The translations under genes and the position numbers were made by a program. Below, one piece after another: positions 51,564-61,616 of a stretch of 64,000 nucleotides of DNA (position 1 is its first letter; every line of letters starts with the position of its first letter). The notes under the pieces are model-generated. The model was given only the letters and a program-made list of their open reading frames with translations, was not told the DNA's origin and made no database searches. The DNA is from Albitalea sp966211955 (GTDB lineage: Bacteria; Pseudomonadota; Gammaproteobacteria; Burkholderiales; Burkholderiaceae_C), in contig CBIHOF010000006.1 of the NCBI GenBank assembly GCA_966211955.1, positions 62,001-126,000 on the forward strand, in the 5' to 3' direction.

Positions 51564-51579
51564 TTGACAGCGCTTTCAA
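51564..51579. promoter_or_regulatory. Second LacI-type operator-like site
   Basis: TTGACAGCGCTTTCAA is palindromic around the central GCGC except for one pair of positions and matches the AGCGCT-centred consensus of LacI/GalR regulators. It contains TTGACA, which could be a -35 box, but no good -10 follows at the right distance. Confidence 0.55.
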
Positions 51580-51680
51580 AACACACGATCCCAAGCCATG
51601 AGGCTGTCACCGGCGGCCGGCAGTGCTGCATGTCCGTGGCGCTGCTGATCTTCACCATGGGACGACGCTGAGGAGACAGC

Positions 51681-54032
51681 ATGTTTCGATCGAATCCTTC
51701 GCAGGGAGGGCACGCCGCGCGCGCCCGAGCCTGGACCTGGGCGTGGCTGTGGGCCGTGATGGCCCTCCTGGCCTTGCTCACCACACCCGCTCGCGCTGCC
51801 GACTACACGCAAGGCGTGGACGTCGCGGGCAGCACGGCGACCATCTGGTTCAAGTCCACCGTCAGCACGAGCTGGGTGGACGTGCACTACGCCGTGAACA
51901 GCGGCGGGCAGATGAACGTGCGCATGACGTATTCGTCGGCGAACGGGCGCTACGAGCAGCCAGTGACCGCAGCCTCGGGCAGCGTCGTCACCTACTCGTT
52001 CACCTACAACAACGGCACGCCGGCCTACGACACGCCGAGCTTCAGCTACACCGTCGGCGCGAACCCGCCGCCCCCGCCACCCACCGGCAACGCCTGCTTC
52101 TACACCGACATCAACTACGGCGGCACGGCCTGGTGCGCCGATGCGAGCACCACCTACGTGGGCGCCGCCTTCAACGACCAGGCGTCGTCAGTGAAGATCC
52201 GCGCGGGCTACCAGGTGCAGATGTTCGCCGACGCGAACTACGCCGGTGCCGCGCTCACGCTGAATGCCGACACGGCCAACTTCGTGAACGTCGGCTTCAA
52301 CGACAAGATGTCGTCGGTGAAGGTGAGCCCGGTGAGCACGCTGCCCACCTCCGACACGCCGGACTTCGGCGCTAACGTGCACATCTACGACCCGAGCACG
52401 CCCATCGCCACCATCCAGCAGCAGCTCAACGACGCCTTCAACGCCGAGCTTCTGAGCCCCACGGCGCAGTTCGGCGCGCAGCGCAACACCTTCCTCTTCA
52501 AGCCGGGCCGCTACAACGGCGTGTATGCCAACCTCGGCTTCTACATGGCGGTGGCGGGCCTCGGCCTGAACCCGGATGACGTGACGCTCACCGGCAACGT
52601 CAACGTCGACAGCGGCTGGAACTACGGCGACCAGTCCAACGCGACGCAGAACTTCTGGCGCTCGGCAGAGAACCTCGCGGTGATTCCCGATGGCGGCACC
52701 GACCGCTGGGCGGTGAGCCAGGCCGCGCCGATGCGGCGCATCCACATCATCGGCAACCTGCACCTCGGGCCCTCGAACCAGGGCAACGGCCAGGGTTATG
52801 CGAGCGGCGGCTACATCGCCGACAGCAAGGTCGACGGCAGCATCTCGTCGGGTTCGCAGCAGCAGTGGTACACGCGCGATTCGAACATCGGCGTCTGGTA
52901 CGACGGCGTGTGGAACATGGTGTTCTCGGGCGTCGCGGGCGGCCCGTCCACCACCTTCCCGTCGCCGCCGCACACGGCGCTGGCCACCACGCCGGTGTCG
53001 CGCGAGAAGCCGTGGCTGTACATCGACAGTGCCGGCAAGTACCGCGTGTTCGTACCGAGCCTGCGCACGAATTCATCGGGCGCGACATGGGTGGGCGGCG
53101 CGACGCCGGGCACGTCCATTCCGATGAGCCAGTTCTACGTCGCCAAGCCGGGCGACAGCGCGGCCACGCTCAACCAGGCGCTTGCGCAGGGGCTCAACCT
53201 GTTCTTCACCCCGGGCACCTACAACCTCAACGACACCATCCGCGTCACGCGAGCCAATACCGTGGTGCTGGGCATCGGCTTCCCGACGCTCGTGCCAAGC
53301 AATGGTGTCGACGCCATGACGGTGGCCGATGTGGACGGCGTGCGCATCGCCGGCTTCCTGTTCGATGCGGGCACGGTGAACAGCCAGAACCTGCTCGTCA
53401 TCGGGCCGGCGGGCTCGTCGGCCACGCACGCGTCCAACCCGAGCAGCGTGCAGGACGTGTACTTCCGCATCGGCGGCGCGGTGGCGGGCAAGGCGACGAA
53501 CAGCCTGGTCGTCAACAGCCACAACGCCATCGTCGACCACATCTGGGCCTGGCGCGCCGACCATGGCAGCGCGGCCACCGGCTGGACGGTGAACACCGCG
53601 GACACGGGGCTCATCGTGAATGGCAACAATGTGATCGCGACGGGGCTCTTCGTCGAGCACTACCAGAAGTACCAGGTGCAGTGGAACGGCCAGGGTGGCA
53701 AGACCATCTTCTTCCAGAGCGAGATGCCCTACGACCCGCCCAGCCAGGCCGCATGGCGCAGCGCAGCCAATGGCTATGCGTCGTACAAGGTGGCCGACTC
53801 GGTCACCACCCACGAGGCCTGGGGGCTGGGCAGCTACTGCTACTTCAACGTCAACCCGAGCATCCACGCCGATCGCGGCTTCGAGGTGCCCGCGGTGTCG
53901 GGCGTGAAGTTCCACAGCGTGTTCACCGTGTCGCTGGGCGGCGTGGGCGTGATCGACCACGTCATCAACAACACGGGCGGGCCGGCGCAGGGCGCGTCGA
54001 CCATCCCGGTGAACGTCGTGCAGTTTCCGTGA
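51681..54032 (+). CDS. Secreted modular protein: CBM56, beta/gamma-crystallin, beta-helix
   Basis: A 783-residue exported protein. Signal peptide about 1-39 (ending ARA). Residues about 41-127 match CBM56, a beta-1,3-glucan-binding module (ATIWFKSTVSTSWVDVHYAV). A poly-proline linker (131-136) leads to a beta/gamma-crystallin-like domain (139-216, two units, CFYTDINYGGTAWC and QMFADANYAGAALTL). The rest (about 228-783) is a long right-handed beta-helix region (IIGNLHLGPSNQGNGQGYAS, TRANTVVLGIGFPTLVPSNG, HAIVDHIWAWRADHG-like). Proteins of this type are often labelled adenylyl cyclase, which the domains do not support. A glucanase or glucan-binding role is more likely. Two LacI-type operators lie upstream. 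Confidence 0.85.
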   Translation: MFRSNPSQGGHAARARAWTWAWLWAVMALLALLTTPARAADYTQGVDVAGSTATIWFKSTVSTSWVDVHYAVNSGGQMNVRMTYSSANGRYEQPVTAASGSVVTYSFTYNNGTPAYDTPSFSYTVGANPPPPPPTGNACFYTDINYGGTAWCADASTTYVGAAFNDQASSVKIRAGYQVQMFADANYAGAALTLNADTANFVNVGFNDKMSSVKVSPVSTLPTSDTPDFGANVHIYDPSTPIATIQQQLNDAFNAELLSPTAQFGAQRNTFLFKPGRYNGVYANLGFYMAVAGLGLNPDDVTLTGNVNVDSGWNYGDQSNATQNFWRSAENLAVIPDGGTDRWAVSQAAPMRRIHIIGNLHLGPSNQGNGQGYASGGYIADSKVDGSISSGSQQQWYTRDSNIGVWYDGVWNMVFSGVAGGPSTTFPSPPHTALATTPVSREKPWLYIDSAGKYRVFVPSLRTNSSGATWVGGATPGTSIPMSQFYVAKPGDSAATLNQALAQGLNLFFTPGTYNLNDTIRVTRANTVVLGIGFPTLVPSNGVDAMTVADVDGVRIAGFLFDAGTVNSQNLLVIGPAGSSATHASNPSSVQDVYFRIGGAVAGKATNSLVVNSHNAIVDHIWAWRADHGSAATGWTVNTADTGLIVNGNNVIATGLFVEHYQKYQVQWNGQGGKTIFFQSEMPYDPPSQAAWRSAANGYASYKVADSVTTHEAWGLGSYCYFNVNPSIHADRGFEVPAVSGVKFHSVFTVSLGGVGVIDHVINNTGGPAQGASTIPVNVVQFP

Positions 54033-54041
54033 GTGTGTCTG

Positions 54042-54097
54042 CCGGCTCGTGAGCCGGCCTGGGCCCGCGGTCTTCGGACAGCGGGCCCTCTTTATTG
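54042..54097 (+). terminator. Tandem hairpin terminator of the beta-helix gene
   Basis: A first perfect stem GCCGGCTC/GAGCCGGC (54042-54059, two-base loop) is followed by GGGCCCGC (54062-54069) pairing with GCGGGCCC (54082-54089). The second stem is capped by GTC-TTCG-GAC, a stable UUCG tetraloop, and followed by TCTTTATT. This is a strong rho-independent terminator on the plus strand, before the convergent FAD-protein gene. Confidence 0.85.
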
Positions 54098-54110
54098 GCG
54101 CAATCGTTCG

Positions 54111-55720
54111 CTATTGGCTGCGGCCAAGATCGGTAGCCGCGCGCACGCCGTGGAAGAAGGCTTCCTCGAAGACCGAGTAGCCCGACAAGTCCGCATGCGC
54201 AAATGAGAGGCGACCGGCAGGCGACTGCAACGCTCGCAGGGCCGCATCGCTGCGAATGCCTGGAACCGGGATGCTCATCGCGTGCCCGTAGCGCATCAGG
54301 TCCACGCGCCGCAGCTTGGCCGGCAGGTCGGGGTGGGCCTTCGACAGCTCGGCGACCACCTGCACACTGCGTTCGGACCAGGGCGTGTCGAGCAGCGCAC
54401 GCCGGTGCGCCGCGTCCGCGCCCCACGACCAGTAGGACGTGAGCACCGTCGCGCCCGCGTAGGGCTGCGTGCCCTGGTGCATCGCATCCACGTAACCGAG
54501 GCTGGGCGAGCCGTAGAGCACGTTGTCCCAGGACGCAGGCGCGCCGGGGTGGTCGTCCAGCGCTTCGCCCAGATGCAGGTTGGCGACGAGCCAGGGCGCG
54601 TACCACATGCGCTGCGCGATGGCGGCGAGCGCCGCCGGCGGCGATTCGACGATGCGCGCCGCGATGAACAAGGGCACGGCCAGCACCACCTGCCGCGCAG
54701 TCCAGCGCTCGCTGCGCGACGCCTTCGCATCCCACACGTCCACACCCACCACCTCGCGCTCAGGCGTGACGCGCATCGCGATGCGGCCGGTGTGGATGCG
54801 GTCCGCGAGCGGTGCGGCGATGCGCCGCATCAGCCACGCATTGCCCTCGGGCCAGGTGAGGATGCCGTCGCGCTCCTCGCGGTCGCCACCGGGTGCGTGA
54901 AAGCCGTGGCGGCTCGCGAAGTAGTGCAGGCCGGCCCAGGCGGACACCTCGGCGGCGCCGCCGCCATAGTCGTCGCGGCAGCAGTAGTCGAGGTACCAGC
55001 GCAGCGCGGGCGCGGTGAGTTGCTGCGCATCCAGCCAGTGTGCGAAGGTCTGTGCATCGAGCGCGTCGTGCTGCGCCGTCCAGCGCGAGCGCCAGGTCGG
55101 GATGGCGAAGCCCTGGTCGCGCGCGAGCCCGGTCACCAGCTCGGCGAAGCGGCGGTAGTGTGCGAGTGTTGTCGCGCGCTCGCCAGCCGGAAGCGCATCG
55201 ACTGGCGGCAGCAGGCCCTCATGCCAATGGCCACCGATGAAGATCCGCTCCTGCGGGCTGTGGCACAGGTGGCGCTCGTCGTAGACCGGCAGGCCGTTCA
55301 CCATGCGGCGCAGGCCGAGCTCGTCGAGCAGCTCCGCGATCTCCGTCGCCGCGTCGCCCGGCACCGGCAGGTAGTGCGCACCCAGCGGACAACCCATGCC
55401 GGCGATGCGATGTCCGCGGCTGTTGCCGCCGGCGCTGTCTTCGAGGTCGAGCAGATGGACGTCGTCGACGCTTTGCTTGATCAGGCTTCTGGCGCACGCC
55501 AGCCCCGCGATGCCCGCGCCGACGATCACGACGCCGGCCTTGCGTTGAACGGAAGGCGCAGGCATCGAGCCGCTCTTGCGATCGCGCATCGCATGCCCAC
55601 GCTCATGCTGCGTGCCGACCCACTGCCCGTCGTAGCGAACGTCAGTTCGCGAGCAGGCTGTGAAGGGCAGCGCGGCGCCCGACAGCAGCAGTGCGCGCCG
55701 TGCGCGATCCACCGCATCCA

Positions 55721-55721
<1 letters not shown>
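54111..55721 (-). CDS. Exported FAD-dependent amine-oxidase-like protein
   Basis: A 536-residue flavoprotein, last gene of the five-gene operon. From the GTG at 55721 the N terminus carries a twin-arginine signal with a lipobox (RR at 8-9, LPFTAC with C23), so it is probably exported folded by Tat and lipid-anchored. The dinucleotide fold GAGIAG is at 68-73, followed by LLDLEDSAGGNSRG and ending LSFAHADLSGYSVFEEAF, the flavin-binding C-terminal motif of monoamine-oxidase-like proteins. The start overlaps the aminopropyltransferase stop (TAG/GTG share one base). An oxidised polyamine substrate is inferred from the neighbour. Confidence 0.87.
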
Positions 55722-57313
<1,592 letters not shown>

Positions 57314-57326
57314 CGAGCGGCCAGGC

Positions 57327-57551
57327 TCAGCCGTGGATGGCGGCCGCCACGATCAGCCCGATGGCGATCGCCATCGCGCCGACCACGATTGCCAGCGCCG
57401 TGTTCTTCTTCTCGACGATCTCGCCCCACAGGTCGTAGGGCGTGATCTTGTCGACGATGACGAACGAGACCCAGAACACGAACACGCCGATCAAGGCGTA
57501 GAGGATGGATCCGAAGAAGATCCCCGGCTTCAGCCATTCGATGCCCATCAT
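57327..57551 (-). CDS. DUF350 small membrane protein
   Basis: A 74-residue protein with two membrane segments (about 8-33 and 50-73, TALAIVVGAMAIAIGLIVAA), the usual single DUF350 unit (YjfL/UPF0719-like). It has the conserved polar stretch DKITPYDLWGEIVEKKNTAL between the spans. GGAGAG precedes the ATG. DUF350 is regularly linked to spermidine-synthase-like, DUF4178 and PspA/SPFH-type genes in envelope-stress-type clusters. Its function is unknown; a small channel-like or scaffold role is often proposed. Confidence 0.88.
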   Translation of the reverse strand: MMGIEWLKPGIFFGSILYALIGVFVFWVSFVIVDKITPYDLWGEIVEKKNTALAIVVGAMAIAIGLIVAAAIHG

Positions 57552-57582
57552 GAGTCGCTCTCCTTCAGTGTTGGTGTGCCGG

Positions 57583-59181
57583 CTACTTGTGGCCGCCGCC
57601 GCTCGAGAAGCCGCCGAACGAGCCGCCGCTGGTGCGTGAGCCGCTGCCGCTGCCGCGGCTGTTGCTCAGGCAATTCTGATACTCGTAGGACTGCTCGCCA
57701 TACTGGCTGAGCAGCGAATTGCACTGCTCCCGGTCATTGCGGCTGCAGCGTGAAATCAGCAGGATGATGACGATGACCGCCAGCACCACCATCACCTTGA
57801 CCATCGTCGACGTGGGGATGGAGGTCGGCGAGGCATCGCGCTGCAGCGCCGCGCGCTGGTCGGGCGAGAGCCGGAAGGCCTTCATCACCTCGTCGGCCGA
57901 CAGCGTCTCGCCCGCCGACCAGACGATCTCCTTCGTGTCGCCGTTGCCGGTGGTCTCTCGGTTCAGCCGCTTGCGGCTGTCGCTGCCGGTGCCGACGTAG
58001 TCGGTGTTGAAGGTCTTCTGGTTGCGCGTGAGCTGCCAGTAGAACTCGCCGAGCACGTAGGTGATCTGGCCGGTGTAGTCGTAGAGCTTGCGGTACTTCA
58101 CGCCCTCGTAGGTCGCGCCGCTGCCCGACACCTGCGGCACGCCGGTGACCGGCGCCGTCCAGCTCCAACCGTCGTCCGCATCGACGACGAAGGCGAAGCC
58201 TTCGGTGCGGTTGTAGAGCAGGTACTCGCGCCAAAAGCTCTGTTCGTCGTCGGAGCCGTCGGGCACCTCGCAGCGTTCGACGTAGCCCACGATCTGCCAT
58301 GGCAGCGGCTTGCCACGCGTGAGGGTGAGCGTGCCCACGCGGCCGAGCGGCAGGAGCGGCTCCAGGCCGTTCTCCTGCGCGTAGTGCTTGAGCTCGCCGC
58401 CCACGCCTTGCGACAGGTCGACCACCGCATGGCACTGGTGGCAGACGATGGACTGTGTCGTCGCGAGCGTCACCTCGAGCGACGCGCCGCAGCTCGGGCA
58501 TTCGATGTTGCGGGCCTTGAGCGTCTTCTCCGGCGAGTCCGCCAGGCCCGTCATCGCGAGTTCGCTGATGGCCACCGTGCGGCCCACCGACCAGGTGGGT
58601 GCGGCGGGATCGCTGTAGTCGAGCGTGCCGACTTCGCCGCGCGTGCTGCGCAGGTCGCTGACGACGAAGCCACGCTGCGTCTGCGGAGGTCGCGGCAGCT
58701 CGCCTTGCGGCGCGATGAGCTTGGCCACCGTGACCGAGGCCACGACGAAGCCCTGGCCGTTGATGATCTGCTGCGTGCCGGGCTTGAGGCTCGCGGCGGC
58801 CGGGGGCGCCTGTTCCAGCGGCGCATCGAAGGCCATCACATAGCGGCCGTTGTCCTCCGACAGCCAGCCGCTGCGCCCGTTGTCGAACAGCGCATGCCAT
58901 TCGTTCCAGGTGCCTTCGTTGTAGCGGTACTGCAGCCGTCCGACGAGCGTGAAGGCGGCGCCCTGGTAGGTGCCGGCCGCGCCCAGCTGCAACGGCGAGT
59001 GGTCGTCGAAGAGCTCGGCGCTCTCGCCCGTCTTGCGCAGCACCTCGCCCTCGCGGACGATGGTGCTCTTGCAGAAGCTGCAGACGGCGAAGGCGGACGC
59101 CGCCGATCGGAACTCGACCGGCGCGCCGCAGTTGGGGCAGGCAGCGCGGTAGACCCGCTGCGAGGTGGGCTCAGTCGCCAA
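57583..59181 (-). CDS. DUF4178 protein with two zinc ribbons and C-terminal membrane anchor
   Basis: A 532-residue protein. Two zinc ribbons open the two halves: C15-x2-C18 with C34-x2-C37, and C228-x2-C231 with C247-x2-C250. Each is followed by a DUF4178 beta-rich domain (LVGRLQYRYNEGTWNEWHAL in the first; IVGYVERCEVPDGSDDEQSF in the second). One membrane span (about 455-478, MVKVMVVLAVIVIILLIS) and a glycine/serine-rich tail (SGSGSRTSGGSFGGFSSGG) finish the chain, reminiscent of TPM-domain proteins. It sits 12 bases after the SPFH gene. Role unknown. Confidence 0.86.
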   Translation of the reverse strand: MATEPTSQRVYRAACPNCGAPVEFRSAASAFAVCSFCKSTIVREGEVLRKTGESAELFDDHSPLQLGAAGTYQGAAFTLVGRLQYRYNEGTWNEWHALFDNGRSGWLSEDNGRYVMAFDAPLEQAPPAAASLKPGTQQIINGQGFVVASVTVAKLIAPQGELPRPPQTQRGFVVSDLRSTRGEVGTLDYSDPAAPTWSVGRTVAISELAMTGLADSPEKTLKARNIECPSCGASLEVTLATTQSIVCHQCHAVVDLSQGVGGELKHYAQENGLEPLLPLGRVGTLTLTRGKPLPWQIVGYVERCEVPDGSDDEQSFWREYLLYNRTEGFAFVVDADDGWSWTAPVTGVPQVSGSGATYEGVKYRKLYDYTGQITYVLGEFYWQLTRNQKTFNTDYVGTGSDSRKRLNRETTGNGDTKEIVWSAGETLSADEVMKAFRLSPDQRAALQRDASPTSIPTSTMVKVMVVLAVIVIILLISRCSRNDREQCNSLLSQYGEQSYEYQNCLSNSRGSGSGSRTSGGSFGGFSSGGGHK

Positions 59182-59193
59182 GGCGGCCGAGCA

Positions 59194-60237
59194 TCAGACC
59201 AGCTTCTTCAGAAGCTCGGCCTTCTTCGCATCGAACTCTTCCTGCGTGAGGATGCCCTTGGCCTTCAGGTCGCCCAGCTTCTCGAGCGTGGCCATCACGT
59301 CCTCGGGCTTCACGCCCGCGGCAGCGGCCGGAGCCACGGCTTGCGGCGCCTGCTGGCTGCCCTGCAGGCCTTGCGAGAGCTGGCCGGCCAGCACCTGGCC
59401 GAGCGCCACGCCCGCGCCCAGGCCCATCGCGTCGCCCGCGATGCCGCCGCCCTGGCCCGCGCCCTCGGCGAACTTCGGAATCGACTGCGCCGTCTGGTAC
59501 TGCATGAACTTGCCCATGTCGTTGCCGACCATGCCCATGCCGATCTTCTGGTCGAGGATCTTCTGCAGCTCCTCGGGCAGCGACACGCTTTGCAGCGTCA
59601 CGCCCTCGAGCTTCAGGCCGATGGCCTCGAAGGCCGGGCTCGTGGCCAGGCGCAGCTGGTTGGCGAACTCGACCTGGTTGGCCGCGAGGTCGAGGAAGGC
59701 GAGGCCGCTGGAGGCCACTGCGTCCGAGATGTGCTGCAGCATCAGCGCGCGCAGCTGGCCGTCGAGGTCGGCGGTGGTGTAGATGTCGCGCGTGCCCGAG
59801 ATCTGCTGGTAGAACAACTTCGGGTCGAAGATGCGGTAGCTGTAGTTGCCGAAGGCACGCAGGCGCACCGCGCCGAAGTCCTTGTCACGGATGGTGACCG
59901 GCTGGGTGGTGCCCCAGCGCTGGTCGATCTGCATGCGCGTGCTGAAGAAGTAGACGTCGCTCTTGAACGGGCTCTGGAAGAGCTTGTCCCAGTTCTGCAG
60001 GTAGGTGAGCACCGGCAGGGTGTTGGTGTTGAGCGTGTAGCGGCCCGGGCCGAAGACGTCGGCGATCTTGCCTTCGTTGACGAACACGGCCATCTGCGAT
60101 TCGCGCACCGTGAGCGAGCCGCCGTACTGGATTTCATTGCCGGCCATCGGGTAGCGCCAGGCGAGCGTGCCGTCGCCGGACTCGGTCCACTCCAGAACGT
60201 CGATGAACTGTTTCTTGATGAAATCCATCAGCCCCAT
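59194..60237 (-). CDS. SPFH-domain protein with C-terminal SHOCT motif (YdjI-like)
   Basis: A 347-residue protein, first gene of the operon. The SPFH/band-7 region (about 20-230) has a typical start (MGLMDFIKKQFIDVLEW), VNEGKIADVFGPGRYTLNT and FQSPFKSDVYFF. An alanine/glycine/glutamine-rich linker (about 260-315) precedes a SHOCT motif (about 318-347, EKLGDLKAKGILTQEEFDAK). Relatives are often called virion core protein, a database label without evidence. SPFH proteins build membrane-associated scaffolds. It is divergent from the UbiH-like gene, 101 bases away, where its promoter must lie. Confidence 0.9.
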   Translation of the reverse strand: MGLMDFIKKQFIDVLEWTESGDGTLAWRYPMAGNEIQYGGSLTVRESQMAVFVNEGKIADVFGPGRYTLNTNTLPVLTYLQNWDKLFQSPFKSDVYFFSTRMQIDQRWGTTQPVTIRDKDFGAVRLRAFGNYSYRIFDPKLFYQQISGTRDIYTTADLDGQLRALMLQHISDAVASSGLAFLDLAANQVEFANQLRLATSPAFEAIGLKLEGVTLQSVSLPEELQKILDQKIGMGMVGNDMGKFMQYQTAQSIPKFAEGAGQGGGIAGDAMGLGAGVALGQVLAGQLSQGLQGSQQAPQAVAPAAAAGVKPEDVMATLEKLGDLKAKGILTQEEFDAKKAELLKKLV

Positions 60238-60338
60238 GGCGGTTTCCCTTCCGAAATGACCCCGGATCTCCGGGTGCGGCGAATAATACGACGCGCTGCT
60301 GCGTTGCCGCTGCGTTGAATATCCCCCGGAGGTGTGAG

Positions 60339-61577
60339 TTGACCGCGAATGCAGACGGAAGTGCCGTCGTGACCCCGAAGTCGTCGACGGGCCTGGATCG
60401 CCAGCTCAACCTGGCGGTGATCGGCGCCGGCCCGGTGGGCCTCGCGCTGGCCTTGCAGGCGGCCCGCGCACTGCCCAATGCGCGCATTGCCGTGTTCGAC
60501 GCGCGGCCAGCCGACAAGGACATCTCCGGTGACCCGCGCACGCTGGCCCTGTCGCTGGGCAGCGTGCAGATGTTGCAGCGCGTGGGCGCCTGGAACGAGC
60601 CGGCCGCGCAGCGCATCCTGGAGGTCCATGTCTCGCAGCAACCGCCTTCGCTGCCTGCCGTGCTCGGCGGGCTGGTGCCGGAACCCGAGGTGCGCATCCG
60701 TGCCGTCGACGAGGCGGTGCCCATGCTGGGCGCGGTGCTGAGCTACGGCGCCATCGTCGCGCCGCTGCAGCGGGCGTGGTTCGATGCGCAGGCGCGCGAG
60801 CCGCACCGGCTGAGCACACGTTTCGGCACACCCGTCACGGCGCTCAAGCGCGTGCCGGGCGGTGTGGAGGTGGATGCGGGCATCGCCGAGCCCTTCGACC
60901 TGGCGGTGGTGGCCGAAGGCGGTGTGTTCTCGGACCAGACACGCAAATCAGTCACCCACGACTATCGGCAGACGGCATGGGTGGGCACGGTGACGCTGGC
61001 CGAACCCAAGGCGGGCGTCGCTTTCGAGCGCTTCACGCGCCACGGCCCCGCCGCGTTGCTGCCGTTGAAGGACGGTCGCGCCGGGCTGGTCTGGTGCGTG
61101 AGCAGCGACGATGACCCGGTCGAGCCGCTCACCGACGAGCAGCGGCTGGTCGTGCTCAACACCATGTTCCATGCGGAGGTCGGCGCGATCACGCAGATGT
61201 CGCCATTGAAGCGTTTCGCACTCGGGCTCAATGCCGAGCGCACGCTCACCGAAGGCCGCACCGTGCGCATCGGCAACGCGGCGCAGACGCTGCACCCCGT
61301 GGCCGGGCAGGGCCTGAACCTCGGACTGCGCGATGCTTTCGAGCTGGTGCGAGCCCTTTCGAAATCGCCGGACGTGGATGCGGTGCTGCGCCGGCTCGAA
61401 TGGAAGCGCGGCCCCGACCGCTGGGCGATGATCGCCGCCACCGATTTCCTCGCCCGCAGCTTCACCTGGCAGCTTCCGGGGGCAGGCGCTGTACGAGGCC
61501 TGGGCATGGCTGCACTTCAGCGGCTATCGCCCGTGAAGTCGGCGCTGGCGCGGCAGATGATGTTCGGCTCGCGCTAG
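60339..61577 (+). CDS. UbiH/UbiF/Coq6-family FAD monooxygenase
   Basis: A 412-residue flavin hydroxylase. The FAD-binding start reads VIGAGPVGLALALQAARAL (GAGPVG at 29-34), the family mark GDPRTLALSLGSVQML follows, and the second flavin motif is GNAAQTLHPVAGQGLNLGLRD. It resembles the ring hydroxylases of ubiquinone synthesis (UbiH/UbiF/UbiI). Which position it hydroxylates is not clear. The start is probably TTG at 60339, with CGGAGG six bases upstream; a TTG at 60315 is also in frame but has no ribosome site. It is divergent from the SPFH operon. Confidence 0.87.
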   Translation: MTANADGSAVVTPKSSTGLDRQLNLAVIGAGPVGLALALQAARALPNARIAVFDARPADKDISGDPRTLALSLGSVQMLQRVGAWNEPAAQRILEVHVSQQPPSLPAVLGGLVPEPEVRIRAVDEAVPMLGAVLSYGAIVAPLQRAWFDAQAREPHRLSTRFGTPVTALKRVPGGVEVDAGIAEPFDLAVVAEGGVFSDQTRKSVTHDYRQTAWVGTVTLAEPKAGVAFERFTRHGPAALLPLKDGRAGLVWCVSSDDDPVEPLTDEQRLVVLNTMFHAEVGAITQMSPLKRFALGLNAERTLTEGRTVRIGNAAQTLHPVAGQGLNLGLRDAFELVRALSKSPDVDAVLRRLEWKRGPDRWAMIAATDFLARSFTWQLPGAGAVRGLGMAALQRLSPVKSALARQMMFGSR

Positions 61578-61616
61578 TCAGACCGAGGAGCCTGCCGCGG
61601 CTGGGCGACCCACGGC

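Noticed and set aside
51681..54032. Adenylyl cyclase label common for such proteins
   Set aside because: No cyclase motif is visible; the domains are carbohydrate-binding, crystallin-like and beta-helix.
59194..60237. Phage or virion origin (virion core protein label)
   Set aside because: The protein is an SPFH-SHOCT chromosomal type; no phage genes, integrase or attachment sites are nearby.
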